Positions 1 to 9,259 are shown, counted from the first letter of the stretch. The stretch is DNA of 64,000 nt from Minwuia sp048007105 (GCF_048007105.1 NZ_CP180352.1:1798001-1862000); one strand, 5' to 3'. Translations and numbers: made by a program. The notes: generated from the letters alone by a model not told the origin.

Positions 1-230
1 CCCGCGGGGTTGATGATCACGGCGTCCGCTTCCGTCCGGGCTTCCTGCAGCCAGTCGACCATCACCCCTTCATGGTTGGTCTGGCGGAAATCGAGTTCGC
101 AGCCGAGCAGGCCGGCCAGGTCGCCGCAGCTGGCCCTTATCGCATCCAGCGTCGTCGAACCGTAGATCTCCGGCTCGCGGACTCCCAGCAGATTGAGGTT
201 TGGTCCGTTGTAGATGGCGATCCTGGTCAT
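1..230 (-). CDS. aroQ: 3-dehydroquinate dehydratase type II, partial (3' end outside window)
   Basis: Reading the minus strand from an ATG at 230 gives MTRIAIYNGPNLNLLG, the signature N-terminus of type II (dodecameric) dehydroquinases, followed by REPEIYGSTT and the motif QTNHEG near residue 50. The frame is still open at the window edge, so about 76 of the usual ~145 residues are present. The enzyme converts 3-dehydroquinate to 3-dehydroshikimate in the shikimate pathway, in the cytoplasm. It is divergent from the sulfatase gene; the 128 bases between them must hold both promoters, but I see no convincing -35/-10 pair there. Confidence 0.9.
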   Translation of the reverse strand, partial: MTRIAIYNGPNLNLLGVREPEIYGSTTLDAIRASCGDLAGLLGCELDFRQTNHEGVMVDWLQEARTEADAVIINPA

Positions 231-358
231 GTCCTGCTCCCCCCGTGCTGGCGCCCTTCCATTACCGGTTGCTGGTGGCAGACCGGCGCTCAGCGCAATT
301 CACGGCACAGGCCGATAGTGCCATGCTTTTCCCACAGACTGTCAGGGGAGGATTGGCG

Positions 359-2632
359 ATGACCTACAGGCACCCGGCCGAGCCGGATTTCGGCGGCACC
401 ATCGAACGTCACGTCGAGGACTCGCAACCCTGGTGGCCCGAACCCGCCCTGCCGAAGGGCAAACCGAACGTGGTGCTGATCTGTCTGGACGATACGGGCT
501 TCTCCCATTTCGGCAGCTACGGCTCGACCATCGAGACGCCGAACGTCGACCGGCTGGCCGCGAACGGCCTGCGCTATTCCAGCTTCCACACCACGGCGCT
601 CTGCTCGCCGACCCGGGCCTGCATCATGACCGGGCGCAACCATCATGCGGTCCGCATGCGCGCCATCTCCAACATGGACACCGGCTTCCCGCACATGCGC
701 GGCGCCTTGCCCCGCTCGGCGGCGACCGTCGCCGAAGTGTTGCGGGAAAGCGGCTACGCCACCTTTGCCACGGGCAAGTGGCACCTGGCGCCGATGATCG
801 AATGCACCGCCGCCGGACCGTTTCACAACTGGCCGCTGCAGCGCGGTTTCAACCGCTATTACGGTTTCATGCAGGGCGAGACCGACCACTTCAGCCCCGA
901 GATCACCTGCGACAACCACATGATCGATCCGCCGGGCACGCCGCAGGACGGCTATCACTTCTCGGAGGACATGGTGGATCAGTCGATGGCCATGATCCGG
1001 GACCTGCACAGCCTCGTGCCCGAACGGCCCTTCTTCATGTACATGGCCTTCGGCGCGACGCATTCGCCGCACCATGCCCCGGAAGCCTGGCTGGAGAAGT
1101 ACCGTGGCCGTTTCGACGCTGGCTGGGACGAGGTCCGCGAGGAGTGGTTCGCACGGCAGAACGAACTCGGCGTGATCCCGAAGGGCACGAATCTCGCCCC
1201 GCGCAATCCGGGGGTCCGGCCCTGGAACGAACTCTCGGAGAATGAACGCGGGTTTTCCAACCGCCTGCAGGAAGCCTTCGCGGCGATGCTGGACCATACC
1301 GATCACCAGATCGGCCGCTTCGTCGCCTTCCTCGAAGAGATCGGCAAGCTGGACGACACGCTGCTGATCGTGATGTCCGACAATGGCGCCAGCCAGGAAG
1401 GCGGCGCCAGCGGCGTGTTCGACGAGATGCGTTATTTCAACGGCCTGAAGGAGGACGTCGACGAGGCGGTCAAGCATCTCGACCTGATCGGCGGCCCGAA
1501 GAGCCACTCCAACATCCCCTGGGGCTGGGCGCAGGCCGGCAACACGCCGCTGAAATGGTACAAGCAGAACACACATGGCGGCGGCGTGCGCGATCCGCTG
1601 GTCATCCACTGGCCGAAGAAGCTGAAGGGGCAGGAGGGACAGTTCCGTCGGCCCTTCTGCTACGCGACGGATATCGCTGCGACAATTCTCGACGCGGCGG
1701 GCGCCGGGATGCCCGAAGAGGTCGCGGGCGTCGAGCAGATGCCGATGCACGGCTCCAGCCTGATGCCGACCCTGACGGATCCGAAGGCCTCGCCGGCGCG
1801 GTCGGTGCAGTATTTCGAGATGCTCGGCCATCGCGGAATCTGGAAGGACGGCTGGAAGGCCGTCACCCGCCACGGCCGCAACACGTCCTTCGATGACGAC
1901 CGCTGGGAGCTTTACCACCTCGAGGAAGACTTCTCGGAGAGCAACGACCTCGCGGAGTCCGATCCGAAGAAGCTCGAAGAGATGAAGGAACTCTGGTGGC
2001 AGGAGGCCGAGAAACACGGCGTGCTGCCGCTGGACGGCCGCGGCGCGGCGCAGCTGTTCCGCGCCTCGCGCCAGCCCGGCACGCCGACAGCGCGGCGATA
2101 CTTCGAGTATCTGCCGCCGATCAGCCATGTCGTGTCCGACGCCTGCCCCAGCGCAGCGCGGAGTTTCATTATCACTGCCGAGATCGAACATGATGGCCGC
2201 GACGGCGCGATCATCGCCCGCGGCACGCCGAATTCGGGCATGGCGTTGTACGTTCTCAAGGGCAAGGTCGTCTTCGACTACAACTGCTTCCGCGACCACG
2301 CCCGGATCGAGGCGAAGTCGAAGCTGTCGAAGGGGGCGCACACGCTGACCGTCGAGGTCATGCGCCACGCTGACCAGTCGGCCGACGTGACCCTGACGGT
2401 CGACGGCAAGGAAGCCGGCAGTTCCTACATCCCGATGCTGCTCCGGATACTGTCCTCGACCGGCATGGATTTCGGCTGCTCTCACGCGCCGGTGACCGAC
2501 GACTATCAGGCGCCTTTCGTCTATTCGGGCCTGATTCGACGTGTGGTCTTCCAGTTGCCCGAACTGAAGACCGACAAGGACCGCAAGGCCGAAGTCGAGT
2601 CCGAGGCCCGTGCAGCCATGACGCGGCAGTAG
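359..2632 (+). CDS. Arylsulfatase (sulfatase family, formylglycine type)
   Basis: A 757-residue sulfatase that hydrolyses sulfate esters. The N-terminal metal site is visible as LDDTG (D44, D45). C82-S-P-T-R86 is the CxPxR motif in which cysteine is converted to the catalytic formylglycine, so a maturation enzyme is needed elsewhere in the genome. GKWH near residue 142 and SDNGAS near residue 345 are further active-site segments. After about residue 600 comes a beta-rich C-terminal region of the kind found in long sulfatases. There is no signal peptide, which suggests a cytoplasmic protein. The start at 359 is chosen for the AGGGGAGGA ribosome binding site; longer upstream starts lack one. 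It lies 9 bases upstream of an SMP-30-type gene and is probably co-transcribed with it. The substrate cannot be told from sequence. Confidence 0.9.
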   Translation: MTYRHPAEPDFGGTIERHVEDSQPWWPEPALPKGKPNVVLICLDDTGFSHFGSYGSTIETPNVDRLAANGLRYSSFHTTALCSPTRACIMTGRNHHAVRMRAISNMDTGFPHMRGALPRSAATVAEVLRESGYATFATGKWHLAPMIECTAAGPFHNWPLQRGFNRYYGFMQGETDHFSPEITCDNHMIDPPGTPQDGYHFSEDMVDQSMAMIRDLHSLVPERPFFMYMAFGATHSPHHAPEAWLEKYRGRFDAGWDEVREEWFARQNELGVIPKGTNLAPRNPGVRPWNELSENERGFSNRLQEAFAAMLDHTDHQIGRFVAFLEEIGKLDDTLLIVMSDNGASQEGGASGVFDEMRYFNGLKEDVDEAVKHLDLIGGPKSHSNIPWGWAQAGNTPLKWYKQNTHGGGVRDPLVIHWPKKLKGQEGQFRRPFCYATDIAATILDAAGAGMPEEVAGVEQMPMHGSSLMPTLTDPKASPARSVQYFEMLGHRGIWKDGWKAVTRHGRNTSFDDDRWELYHLEEDFSESNDLAESDPKKLEEMKELWWQEAEKHGVLPLDGRGAAQLFRASRQPGTPTARRYFEYLPPISHVVSDACPSAARSFIITAEIEHDGRDGAIIARGTPNSGMALYVLKGKVVFDYNCFRDHARIEAKSKLSKGAHTLTVEVMRHADQSADVTLTVDGKEAGSSYIPMLLRILSSTGMDFGCSHAPVTDDYQAPFVYSGLIRRVVFQLPELKTDKDRKAEVESEARAAMTRQ

Positions 2633-2641
2633 GAGAATCTC

Positions 2642-3487
2642 ATGTCACGCATACCCGAGACGCTGGTCGACGGGCTCAGGTTCGGCGAGGGGCCGCGCTG
2701 GCATCAGGACCGGCTCTGGTACTCGGACTTCTACGCCCATCACGTCCGCACCGTGAATCTGGCCGGTGAGGTGAAGGACATCGTCACCGTTCCGAACCAG
2801 CCCTCGGGGCTCGGCTTCGCGCCGGACGGCAGCCTGCTGATCGTGTCCATGCTGGACCGGAAGCTGCTGCGCTTCCGCGGCGGTGCGCTGGACGAGGTGG
2901 CGGACCTGTCGGACCGGGTGTCGGCGCCCTGCAACGACATGGTCGTCGATGCTCAGGGCCGCGCCTATGTCGGCAATTTCGGCTTCGAGCGCCACAAGGG
3001 CGAGAAACTGAAGACGACCAGCATGTGGCGCGTCGATCCCGACGGTTCGATCCACGAGGCGGCCGGCGACCTGACCTTTCCGAACGGCACGGTGATCACG
3101 CCGGACGGCAAGACGCTGATCGTCGGCGAGACCTTCGGCATGCGGCTGACGGCCTTCGATGTCGACGGCAACGGGAACCTCTCCAACCGCCGCCTCTGGG
3201 CGGAGATGGAGCAGGGGGTGCCGGATGGCATCTGCCTGGACGCCGAGGGCGCCATCTGGGTCGCCGACCCGCGCGGCAAGCGCATCGTCCGCTATGCGGA
3301 AGGCGGCAGGATCCTCGACCAGATCCCCTTCGGCGAACGCGGCGCCTATGCCTGCATGCTCGGCGGACCGGCCGGGAAGCACCTGTTCATCATCACCAAC
3401 GAGGACAGTGGCCCCGGCATCGCCGGGAAATCGGCCGGACGCATCGAGGTCGTCGAGGTCGAGACCGGGCGGGCGGGATTACCCTGA
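2642..3487 (+). CDS. SMP-30/gluconolactonase/LRE family protein
   Basis: A 281-residue six-bladed beta-propeller of the SMP-30/gluconolaconase family, whose members hydrolyse sugar or other lactones at a divalent metal site. Family features are ECP-like FGEGPRWH (residues ~14-21), PNQPSGLGF (~51-59), the metal-ligand region CNDMVVDAQGRAYVGNFGF (~98-116), FPNGTVITPDG (~140-150) and VPDGICLDAEGAIWVAD (~194-210). The Glu, Asn and Asp positions expected for metal binding are present. It follows the sulfatase by 9 bases with an AGGAGAATC ribosome binding site, so the pair probably processes one organic substrate. The lactone substrate is unknown. Confidence 0.8.
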   Translation: MSRIPETLVDGLRFGEGPRWHQDRLWYSDFYAHHVRTVNLAGEVKDIVTVPNQPSGLGFAPDGSLLIVSMLDRKLLRFRGGALDEVADLSDRVSAPCNDMVVDAQGRAYVGNFGFERHKGEKLKTTSMWRVDPDGSIHEAAGDLTFPNGTVITPDGKTLIVGETFGMRLTAFDVDGNGNLSNRRLWAEMEQGVPDGICLDAEGAIWVADPRGKRIVRYAEGGRILDQIPFGERGAYACMLGGPAGKHLFIITNEDSGPGIAGKSAGRIEVVEVETGRAGLP

Positions 3488-3523
3488 ACCATCGGGCATG
3501 ACTTGATCGGGGACGACGGCAGT

Positions 3524-4006
3524 TCAAGCTGGCCGGTTGAACTGCTCTTCCTCCCATTCGGCGTCCATGAATCCGCGCATCGGAAAGACCATGATCCAAT
3601 GCAGCGCCACGGCAGCGCCCCACCCGAGGAATGGCCAGACGACCCAGTAATATCCGGCCGTCAGCGTGACGTTCAGCGCCAGCAGGAACGGCATGATCAG
3701 AATGAAGGTGGCCAGATGGATGTAGAATTCCCGCTTCCGCCGGTCACGGCGGCGATTCACACGTTCCTCCGTCTGCAGTTCGGTATCGGCCTGCGGGTCT
3801 GAAGCGATGGCCTCGCCGGAAGGATTGTCATCCAAGGTCAGAACCGCGACATCGGTTCCGAATGCGGCGGCGAGGCTGTTGAGCGTGTCCAGCCCTGCAT
3901 TGCCGCCATTCTCGATCCGCTGGATGGTGCGCGCACTCACCCCCGAGAGTTCGGCGAGTTGTTCCTGCGACCATCCGCGGTCGATACGGTGTTGACGGAG
4001 TTTCAT
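3524..4006 (-). CDS. XRE-family HTH protein with C-terminal 2TM domain
   Basis: A 160-residue protein with an N-terminal helix-turn-helix (residues ~1-58; WSQEQLAELSGVSARTIQRIE is the recognition unit), an arginine-rich linker (~88-95) and a C-terminal domain with two membrane helices (~98-118 and ~124-146) that matches the 2TM domain often fused to XRE domains. It is probably a membrane-tethered transcription regulator. The start at 4006 is preferred because GAGGAAG lies just upstream; an ATG four codons earlier (4018) is the alternative. It converges with the SMP-30 gene and leaves 36 bases between the stops. Target genes are unknown. Confidence 0.75.
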   Translation of the reverse strand: MKLRQHRIDRGWSQEQLAELSGVSARTIQRIENGGNAGLDTLNSLAAAFGTDVAVLTLDDNPSGEAIASDPQADTELQTEERVNRRRDRRKREFYIHLATFILIMPFLLALNVTLTAGYYWVVWPFLGWGAAVALHWIMVFPMRGFMDAEWEEEQFNRPA

Positions 4007-4114
4007 GATCTTCCTCATTGGTCGATTGCTCCCAACACCTAGGAATCCCGGGCCGCGGCCACCACGACACGGGCCGGACACCGGGCGGACACGAACACGA
4101 AACCGCCGATCAGA

Positions 4115-5029
4115 TCATACCAGATTGCCATCCTCGTCGCGTGTCTCCGGACCGCGGACGCGGGCGCGGCCGTCGCCGAACTGGCCGTCGCGTTCCTTCA
4201 GCGCCGCCTTCAGGCCCTTCTCGTTCGCGTTCTTGCGGAAGGCGAGGGTGCCCGGCGCCAGATGGCCGCGGGCGTCGTTCTCGGCAGTGATCCGCTGCAG
4301 CGTCCGCCCGCCCATCAGTTCGACGCCCAGATTGACGATGCGCTTGTTGGCGGCCAGCAGATCGGGATCGATCTTCGCCAGGCGGTCGGCCAGGCCCTCG
4401 ACCTCGGCCTCCAGCAGGTCGGCCGGCACGGATTTCAGCACCAGCCCGATCAGCGCCGCTTCCTCGCCGGTCACGGTGTCGCCGGTCAGCAGCAGCCGCT
4501 TGGCCCACTGCGGGCCGCAATTGTAGAGCCACATGTGATTGGGCGGCGAGCCGAGGTCGCGCGTCGGCGGAAAGCCGATCGTCGCGTCGTCAGCTGCGAT
4601 GACCATGTCGCAGAGCAGCGCCAGATCGGTGCCGCCGGCCAGGCAGTGACCGTGCACCTGCGCGATCGAGGGCTTGTGCATGTCGAACAGGGCCATGCGC
4701 ATCCGCTGGCCCTGCTCCAGCCGCCAGATATCGTCGTCGACGGTCGGATTGGCGTAGATGCCACCCTCGCGGTAGGTCGCGCCGGCCCGCTCCCCGGTCG
4801 GGGTGGTGTTCAGGCCCGGCGTCAGGTCGTAGCCCGCCGAGAAGGACTTGCCCGCGCCCTTCAGGATGACGCAGTGCACTTCCTTGTCGTTGTCGGCTTC
4901 CCACAGCGCCTCGTTCAGTTCTCGTTGCAGCGCGATGGACAGTGCGTTTCGCTTCTCGGGCCGGTTCAGCGTGATCCGGGCGCGGCCGCGCTCGACCTCG
5001 TAGATGATGTGTTCCTGCGACAGCGCCAT
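4115..5029 (-). CDS. Enoyl-CoA hydratase/isomerase family protein
   Basis: A 304-residue crotonase-fold enzyme. It opens with the family motif ITLNRPEKRNALS (residues ~18-30); GKSFSAGYDL (~60-69) forms the CoA oxyanion site and HGHCLAGGTDLALLCD (~125-140) the second oxyanion loop. The usual catalytic glutamates are not obvious at their standard places; FPPTRDLGSPP occupies that part, so simple enoyl-CoA hydration is not certain. It is longer than the ~260-residue norm, with an insertion around residues 70-105 and an extended charged tail. An AGGACGCC ribosome binding site precedes the ATG at 5029. It may be transcribed with the upstream oxidoreductase gene, which ends 82 bases before it. One of four crotonase paralogues in this window. 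Confidence 0.8.
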   Translation of the reverse strand: MALSQEHIIYEVERGRARITLNRPEKRNALSIALQRELNEALWEADNDKEVHCVILKGAGKSFSAGYDLTPGLNTTPTGERAGATYREGGIYANPTVDDDIWRLEQGQRMRMALFDMHKPSIAQVHGHCLAGGTDLALLCDMVIAADDATIGFPPTRDLGSPPNHMWLYNCGPQWAKRLLLTGDTVTGEEAALIGLVLKSVPADLLEAEVEGLADRLAKIDPDLLAANKRIVNLGVELMGGRTLQRITAENDARGHLAPGTLAFRKNANEKGLKAALKERDGQFGDGRARVRGPETRDEDGNLV

Positions 5030-5111
5030 CGGCGTCCTCCCCTTCTGTCTCCCGGGACATTGTGGGGCAGGCGGCAGGCACGGGCCAAGTGCAGCCCGCG
5101 CATGGCGGACC

Positions 5112-6530
5112 TCAGCCGAACAGACGCAGGAACTTCACCACCTTGCGGGTGCGCTCGGAGAACAGTGTCGGGGTGAAGTAGCTGCCGGCCGCCCGTTTGC
5201 TGACTTCGCCGAGCGTGGGGTAGGGGGCAACGAAGCCGGCCATGTCGGAGAGCTTCAGCCCCTTGTTGATGGCCAGCACCCAGGGTCCGATCAGTTCGCC
5301 CGCATGCGCGCCGACGATACCTGCGCCGACGGGCCTGCCCTTGTACGAGATCACCTTCACCCGGCCTTCGGTCCGGCGTTCGGCGCGGGCGCGGTCATTC
5401 TCGTCGAAGCCCCAGTGCAGCACCTGTACCCCGTCGCCATGCTTCTCGCGGGCCTGCTTCTCCTGCAGCCCGACCCAGGCCAGTTCCGGATCGGTGTAGG
5501 TCACCCACGGGATCGCACCGGTATCCGCCTTCACCGGCAGGCGGAACAGGGCGCTGCGGATGACGAGACCGGCATGCCAGCCGGCGACGTGAGTGAACTG
5601 CAGGCCGCCCGCGACGTCGCCGATGGCGTAGATCTTCCGGTTGCTGGTCCTGAGACCCCGGTCCACGACGATGCCCTTCGGCGAATAGTCGACCCCGGCC
5701 TTCTCCAGATCGAGCTTCCGGACATTGGCCTGGCGACCCGCGGCGACAAGAAGGTGCGTGCCCTCGATCCGCTCCTCGCCGCCCTTGCCGTCTTCGAGAA
5801 CAACGACGGGTCCGGGCTCGACGCGCGCGATCTTCACGCCCTCGCGGACAGCGACGCCGCTTTCGCGGATGGCGTCGAGCGCGACGGCGGCGAGTTCCGG
5901 ATCGTCCTTGCCCAGAGCCGAGAACGCCTCCAGCACGGTGACCTGCGCGCCCAGGCTGGCATGCGCCTGGGCCATCTCCATCCCGATCGGACCGCCGCCG
6001 ATGATGATCAGGTGGCCCGGCAGTTCGCGGTTGTCGAACAGCGTCTCGTTGGTGAGATAGCCGGTCTCCTCCAGGCCCGGGATCGGCGGTGCGACGGGCG
6101 ACGATCCGGTCGCCACCACGAAGCGGCGGGCTTTCACCACGGTATCGCCGGCCTGAACCGCGTCCCCGGAGATGAAGCGCGCCATGTCCCGCAGCACGGT
6201 CACGCCGAGGCCTTCGAACCGTTCCTGGCTGTCATGCGGCTCGATGCCGGCGATGACATCGCGGACATGATCGTTGACCCGGCCGAAATCGACGGCGGGC
6301 CGGGGCGCGTCGACGCCGAAGGCCCCCGAGTGCCGCCAGAGGCTGGCGTGATGTCCCGCGGCCAGCATCGCCTTGGAGGGAACGCAGCCGTAGTTCAGGC
6401 AGTCGCCGCCCATCCTGCCACCCTCGATCAGCACGGTCGGAGCACCCATCTGGGCCGCGCCGGCGGCGACGCTCAGGCCCCCTGAACCGCCGCCGATGAC
6501 GCAGATGTCGGTCTCGATCGTTCGGGGCAT
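5112..6530 (-). CDS. FAD-dependent pyridine nucleotide-disulfide oxidoreductase (mercuric reductase-like)
   Basis: A 472-residue class I flavoprotein disulfide reductase. GGGSGG at residues 13-18 binds FAD, GGDCLNYGCVPSK carries the redox-active pair C44 and C49, GGGPIGMEMA (about residue 180) binds NAD(P)H, and YAIGDVAGG (about residue 300) is the second FAD motif. The C-terminal dimerization domain lacks the HxxPT/HAHPT active-site motif of lipoamide and glutathione reductases, placing it with the mercuric reductase-like relatives rather than true Lpd. The MerA heavy-metal domain and C-terminal cysteines are absent, so mercury reduction is not supported. The start at 6530 follows GGAG by six bases; a second ATG at 6557 has no such site. 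Electron acceptor unknown. Confidence 0.75.
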   Translation of the reverse strand: MPRTIETDICVIGGGSGGLSVAAGAAQMGAPTVLIEGGRMGGDCLNYGCVPSKAMLAAGHHASLWRHSGAFGVDAPRPAVDFGRVNDHVRDVIAGIEPHDSQERFEGLGVTVLRDMARFISGDAVQAGDTVVKARRFVVATGSSPVAPPIPGLEETGYLTNETLFDNRELPGHLIIIGGGPIGMEMAQAHASLGAQVTVLEAFSALGKDDPELAAVALDAIRESGVAVREGVKIARVEPGPVVVLEDGKGGEERIEGTHLLVAAGRQANVRKLDLEKAGVDYSPKGIVVDRGLRTSNRKIYAIGDVAGGLQFTHVAGWHAGLVIRSALFRLPVKADTGAIPWVTYTDPELAWVGLQEKQAREKHGDGVQVLHWGFDENDRARAERRTEGRVKVISYKGRPVGAGIVGAHAGELIGPWVLAINKGLKLSDMAGFVAPYPTLGEVSKRAAGSYFTPTLFSERTRKVVKFLRLFG

Positions 6531-6598
6531 TGTCGTCTCCATTGCCGGCGTGCTCATTTAACTGTGACAGTACGGTGCGAATTTGAAGCTCACCGCGG

Positions 6599-6627
6599 TT
6601 GACTTGGCCGTGACCGCCTCATATACA
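6599..6627 (+). promoter_or_regulatory. Sigma70-type promoter of rpmH-rnpA operon
   Basis: TTGACT at 6599-6604 and TATACA at 6622-6627 are separated by 17 bases, close to the housekeeping consensus. It lies 77 bases upstream of the rpmH GTG start and divergent from the oxidoreductase gene. It is likely the main promoter for rpmH, rnpA, yidD, yidC and perhaps yihA. Confidence 0.75.
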
Positions 6628-6703
6628 CCGCGTCTCACGCCTGCCGGGAGACCCGCGGGCCGTGGCTGTTTTGTCGAAGATCCCTGATCCAGGAGTGCCT
6701 GTC

Positions 6704-6838
6704 GTGAAGCGTACCTTTCAGCCGAGCAACCTCGTGCGTAAGCGCCGTCATGGCTTCCGCGCCCGCAAGGCGACGGTAGGCGGTCAGCGCATCCTGCGGC
6801 TCCGCCGGGCCAAGGGCCGGAAGAAGCTGTCGGCCTGA
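6704..6838 (+). CDS. rpmH: 50S ribosomal protein L34
   Basis: A 44-residue, strongly basic protein reading MKRTFQPSNLVRKRRHG and ending KGRKKLSA, which is unmistakably L34, a small protein of the large ribosomal subunit that contacts 23S rRNA. The start is a GTG at 6704 with AGGAG at 6691-6695. It is the first gene after the promoter at 6599 and is followed 10 bases later by rnpA, the near-universal bacterial arrangement. Confidence 0.97.
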   Translation: MKRTFQPSNLVRKRRHGFRARKATVGGQRILRLRRAKGRKKLSA

Positions 6839-6848
6839 CGGCCAGCCC

Positions 6849-7229
6849 ATGCGGATCGGCCGGTTGAAGAAACGGGCCGACTTTCTCAGGCTCAGCCGCG
6901 CCAGACTGCGTTCCGCATCGACCGGCCTTGTGCTGCAGGCCCAGCCCATGCCGGACAGTCTGGCTCAACCGGACGGAGAACGCAGGCCGGACATGCGCGT
7001 TGGCTTCACCGCATCGAAGAAGGTCGGCAATGCCGTCCGGCGCAACCGCGCGAAGCGGCGGCTGCGGGCGCTTGTCGATACGGTCCTGAAGGAGCGGGCG
7101 GAGCCCGGTCACGACTACGTTCTGATCGCGCGTGCCGCCACGGTGAATCGCGACTTCGCGGACCTGCGCGACGACCTCCATTTTTCGTTGAAACGCATCG
7201 GCCTGCTGCGGCAGGGAGCCGCCGAATGA
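6849..7229 (+). CDS. rnpA: Ribonuclease P protein component
   Basis: A 126-residue basic protein, the protein subunit of RNase P that helps the catalytic RNA remove 5' leaders from tRNA precursors. Family features: RLKKRADFLRL at the N-terminus, RVGFTASKKVGNAVRRNRAKRRLR (the RNR RNA-binding motif, residues ~55-78) and DYVLIARAAT (~95-104). Its stop overlaps the yidD ATG by four bases, so the two are translationally coupled. Confidence 0.95.
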   Translation: MRIGRLKKRADFLRLSRARLRSASTGLVLQAQPMPDSLAQPDGERRPDMRVGFTASKKVGNAVRRNRAKRRLRALVDTVLKERAEPGHDYVLIARAATVNRDFADLRDDLHFSLKRIGLLRQGAAE

Positions 7230-7498
7230 TCGCCCGGCTGCTCGTCCTTCTGCTGCAGGCGCCGATCCGGTTCTACAGCTATGTCATCTCGCCCTGGCTC
7301 GGGCCGAACTGCCGTTATCAGCCGACCTGCTCGGCCTATGCGCTGGAAGCGCTCTCGAAGCACGGCCCGGTGAAGGGCGGCTGGCTTGCGGTCCGCCGCA
7401 TCGGCCGCTGCCACCCCTTCGGCGGCCACGGCTTCGATCCCGTACCCGAACCCGCCCCGCACGGGGGTGCGCCCCGGACAACGCTCAAAGGACGCTGA
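7226..7498 (+). CDS. yidD: Membrane protein insertion efficiency factor YidD
   Basis: A 90-residue protein of the YidD (Haemolytic, DUF37) family. It shows IRFYSYVISPWLGPNCRY and the cysteine-rich core PTCSAYALEAL, then GRCHPFGGHGFDPVP. An N-terminal amphipathic helix attaches it to the inner face of the membrane, where it helps YidC insert proteins. ATGA overlap with rnpA and a six-base gap to yidC show a tight operon. Confidence 0.95.
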   Translation: MIARLLVLLLQAPIRFYSYVISPWLGPNCRYQPTCSAYALEALSKHGPVKGGWLAVRRIGRCHPFGGHGFDPVPEPAPHGGAPRTTLKGR

Positions 7499-7504
7499 AG
7501 CCGA

Positions 7505-9259
7505 ATGTCGGAACAACGCAACCTGATCTTCGCCATCGTGCTGTCGATGGTGATCCTGCTGGGCTTCCAGTTCTTCTTCACGCCTGACGGCAAGGACACG
7601 GAGCAGCAGTCGCAGCAGACCGCGCAGACGGCGCCGTCTCCGGGAACCGCCCCGCAGGCGCCGGGCGCCCGGCCGGCCGTCCCCGGCGGGTCCCCGAACC
7701 TGCCCGCGCTCAGCCTGCCGCAGGACCGCGCCGCCGTCATCGGCGCCGAGGAGCGCTTGGCGATCGACTCGCCGCGTCTGCACGGATCCATCCGCCTCAA
7801 GGGCGGCCGCATCGACGATCTGACGCTGAAGGACTACCACACGACCGTCGATCCGACCTCGCCGCCGGTCGAACTGCTCAATCCGTCCAGCGCGCCCAGC
7901 CCCTATTTCATCGAGACCGGCTGGCTGGTCGGCGACAACGCCACCGCAGTGCCGGGACCCGAGTCCGTCTGGACGACCGACAATGCCGAACTGACCCCCG
8001 ACAAGCCGGTCACCCTCACCTGGGACAATGGCGAAGGCGTCCGCTTCACGCAGCGGATCGAGGTCGACAACGGCTACATGTTCCGGGTCACCCACGGGGT
8101 CGAGAACGGCACCGACAAGAACCTGACGCTCTATCCCTATGCGCGGGTCCTGCGCCTCGGCACACCGGACATCAGCGACTTCTTCATCATTCACGAAGGC
8201 CCGCTGGGCGTCTTCGAGGAGAAGAAGGAACTGGATTACAGCGACCTCCGGGACGACGGCCTGATCGAGGAACGCTCGGCCGGCGGCGGCTGGATCGGCA
8301 TCTCCGACAAGTACTGGATGACGGCGCTGATCCCGGATCAGACCGATTCCTTCAACGGCGCTTTCCGGCACTGGGCCGAGGGCGGCATCGACAAGTATCA
8401 GGTCGACTACCTGATCGACGGTCTGAACGTCGCCCCGGGCGGCACGGTGCAGCAGTCCTCGCGGCTGTTCGCCGGCGCCAAGGAAGTCCACATGATCTCC
8501 GCCTACGAGGAGAACCTGGGCATCCGCCTGTTCGACAAGGCGATCGACTGGGGCTGGTTCGAGTTCCTGACCCGGCCCTTCTTCCACGCCATCGACTTCT
8601 TCAACACCCTGCTGGGGAATTTCGGTCTGGCGATCATCGCCGTGACCTTCGTCGTCAAGTTCACCTTCCTGCCGCTGGCGTGGAAGTCCTACGTCTCGAT
8701 GGCGAAGATGCGGGCGCTGCAGCCGGAGATGGTCAAGCTGCGCGAGCGCGCCGGCGACGACCGCATGAAGATGCAGCAGGAAATGATGGGGCTCTACAAG
8801 AAGCACAAGGTGAACCCGGTTTCGGGCTGCCTGCCGATCCTGTTGCAGATCCCTGTCTTCTTCGCGCTCTACAAGGTGCTTTTCGTCACCATCGAGATGC
8901 GGCATGCGCCGTTCTACGGCTGGATCGAGGACCTGTCCGCCCGCGATCCGACGAACGTGTTCGAACTGTTCGGGCTGATCCCCTGGGGTGCGCCGGACTT
9001 CCTGCATCTCGGCGTCTGGCCGCTGCTGATGGGCATCTCCATGTACGCCCAGCAGAAGATCAACCCGCAGCCGCCGGACCCGATGCAGGCCCGCATCATG
9101 ATGATGCTGCCGATCGTGTTCACCTTCTTCCTGGCCACCTTCCCGGCCGGCCTGGTGATCTACTGGACGTTCAACAACCTGCTGTCGATCGCGCAGCAGT
9201 GGTTCATCATGCGCCGGACCAATCTGAAGCCGCCGGCGCCCGCCAAGTCCGGTGACTGA
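7505..9259 (+). CDS. yidC: Membrane protein insertase YidC
   Basis: A 584-residue YidC/Oxa1 insertase. It has an N-terminal membrane anchor (residues ~5-23), a Pro/Gln/Ala-rich linker (~35-75), the large periplasmic beta-supersandwich (~80-345), and a C-terminal 60KD_IMP core with five membrane segments (~355-575), including NPVSGCLPILLQIPVFFALYK. It inserts membrane proteins alone or with Sec. The length is typical for Gram-negative YidC. Its last codons overlap the GTG start of yihA. Confidence 0.97.
   Translation: MSEQRNLIFAIVLSMVILLGFQFFFTPDGKDTEQQSQQTAQTAPSPGTAPQAPGARPAVPGGSPNLPALSLPQDRAAVIGAEERLAIDSPRLHGSIRLKGGRIDDLTLKDYHTTVDPTSPPVELLNPSSAPSPYFIETGWLVGDNATAVPGPESVWTTDNAELTPDKPVTLTWDNGEGVRFTQRIEVDNGYMFRVTHGVENGTDKNLTLYPYARVLRLGTPDISDFFIIHEGPLGVFEEKKELDYSDLRDDGLIEERSAGGGWIGISDKYWMTALIPDQTDSFNGAFRHWAEGGIDKYQVDYLIDGLNVAPGGTVQQSSRLFAGAKEVHMISAYEENLGIRLFDKAIDWGWFEFLTRPFFHAIDFFNTLLGNFGLAIIAVTFVVKFTFLPLAWKSYVSMAKMRALQPEMVKLRERAGDDRMKMQQEMMGLYKKHKVNPVSGCLPILLQIPVFFALYKVLFVTIEMRHAPFYGWIEDLSARDPTNVFELFGLIPWGAPDFLHLGVWPLLMGISMYAQQKINPQPPDPMQARIMMMLPIVFTFFLATFPAGLVIYWTFNNLLSIAQQWFIMRRTNLKPPAPAKSGD

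Noticed and set aside
290..2485. A 731-codon minus-strand frame opposite the sulfatase
   Set aside because: Arg/Ala/His-rich with no recognisable domain; the plus strand has a complete sulfatase.
3490..3523. Another copy of the CTTGA-loop palindrome after the SMP-30 gene
   Set aside because: The sequence contains GACTTGATC between G/C runs but the arms do not pair well enough to call.
5112..6530. Mercuric reductase or dihydrolipoamide dehydrogenase
   Set aside because: The redox cysteines are present but the MerA metal domain, the C-terminal cysteine pair and the HxxPT motif are missing.
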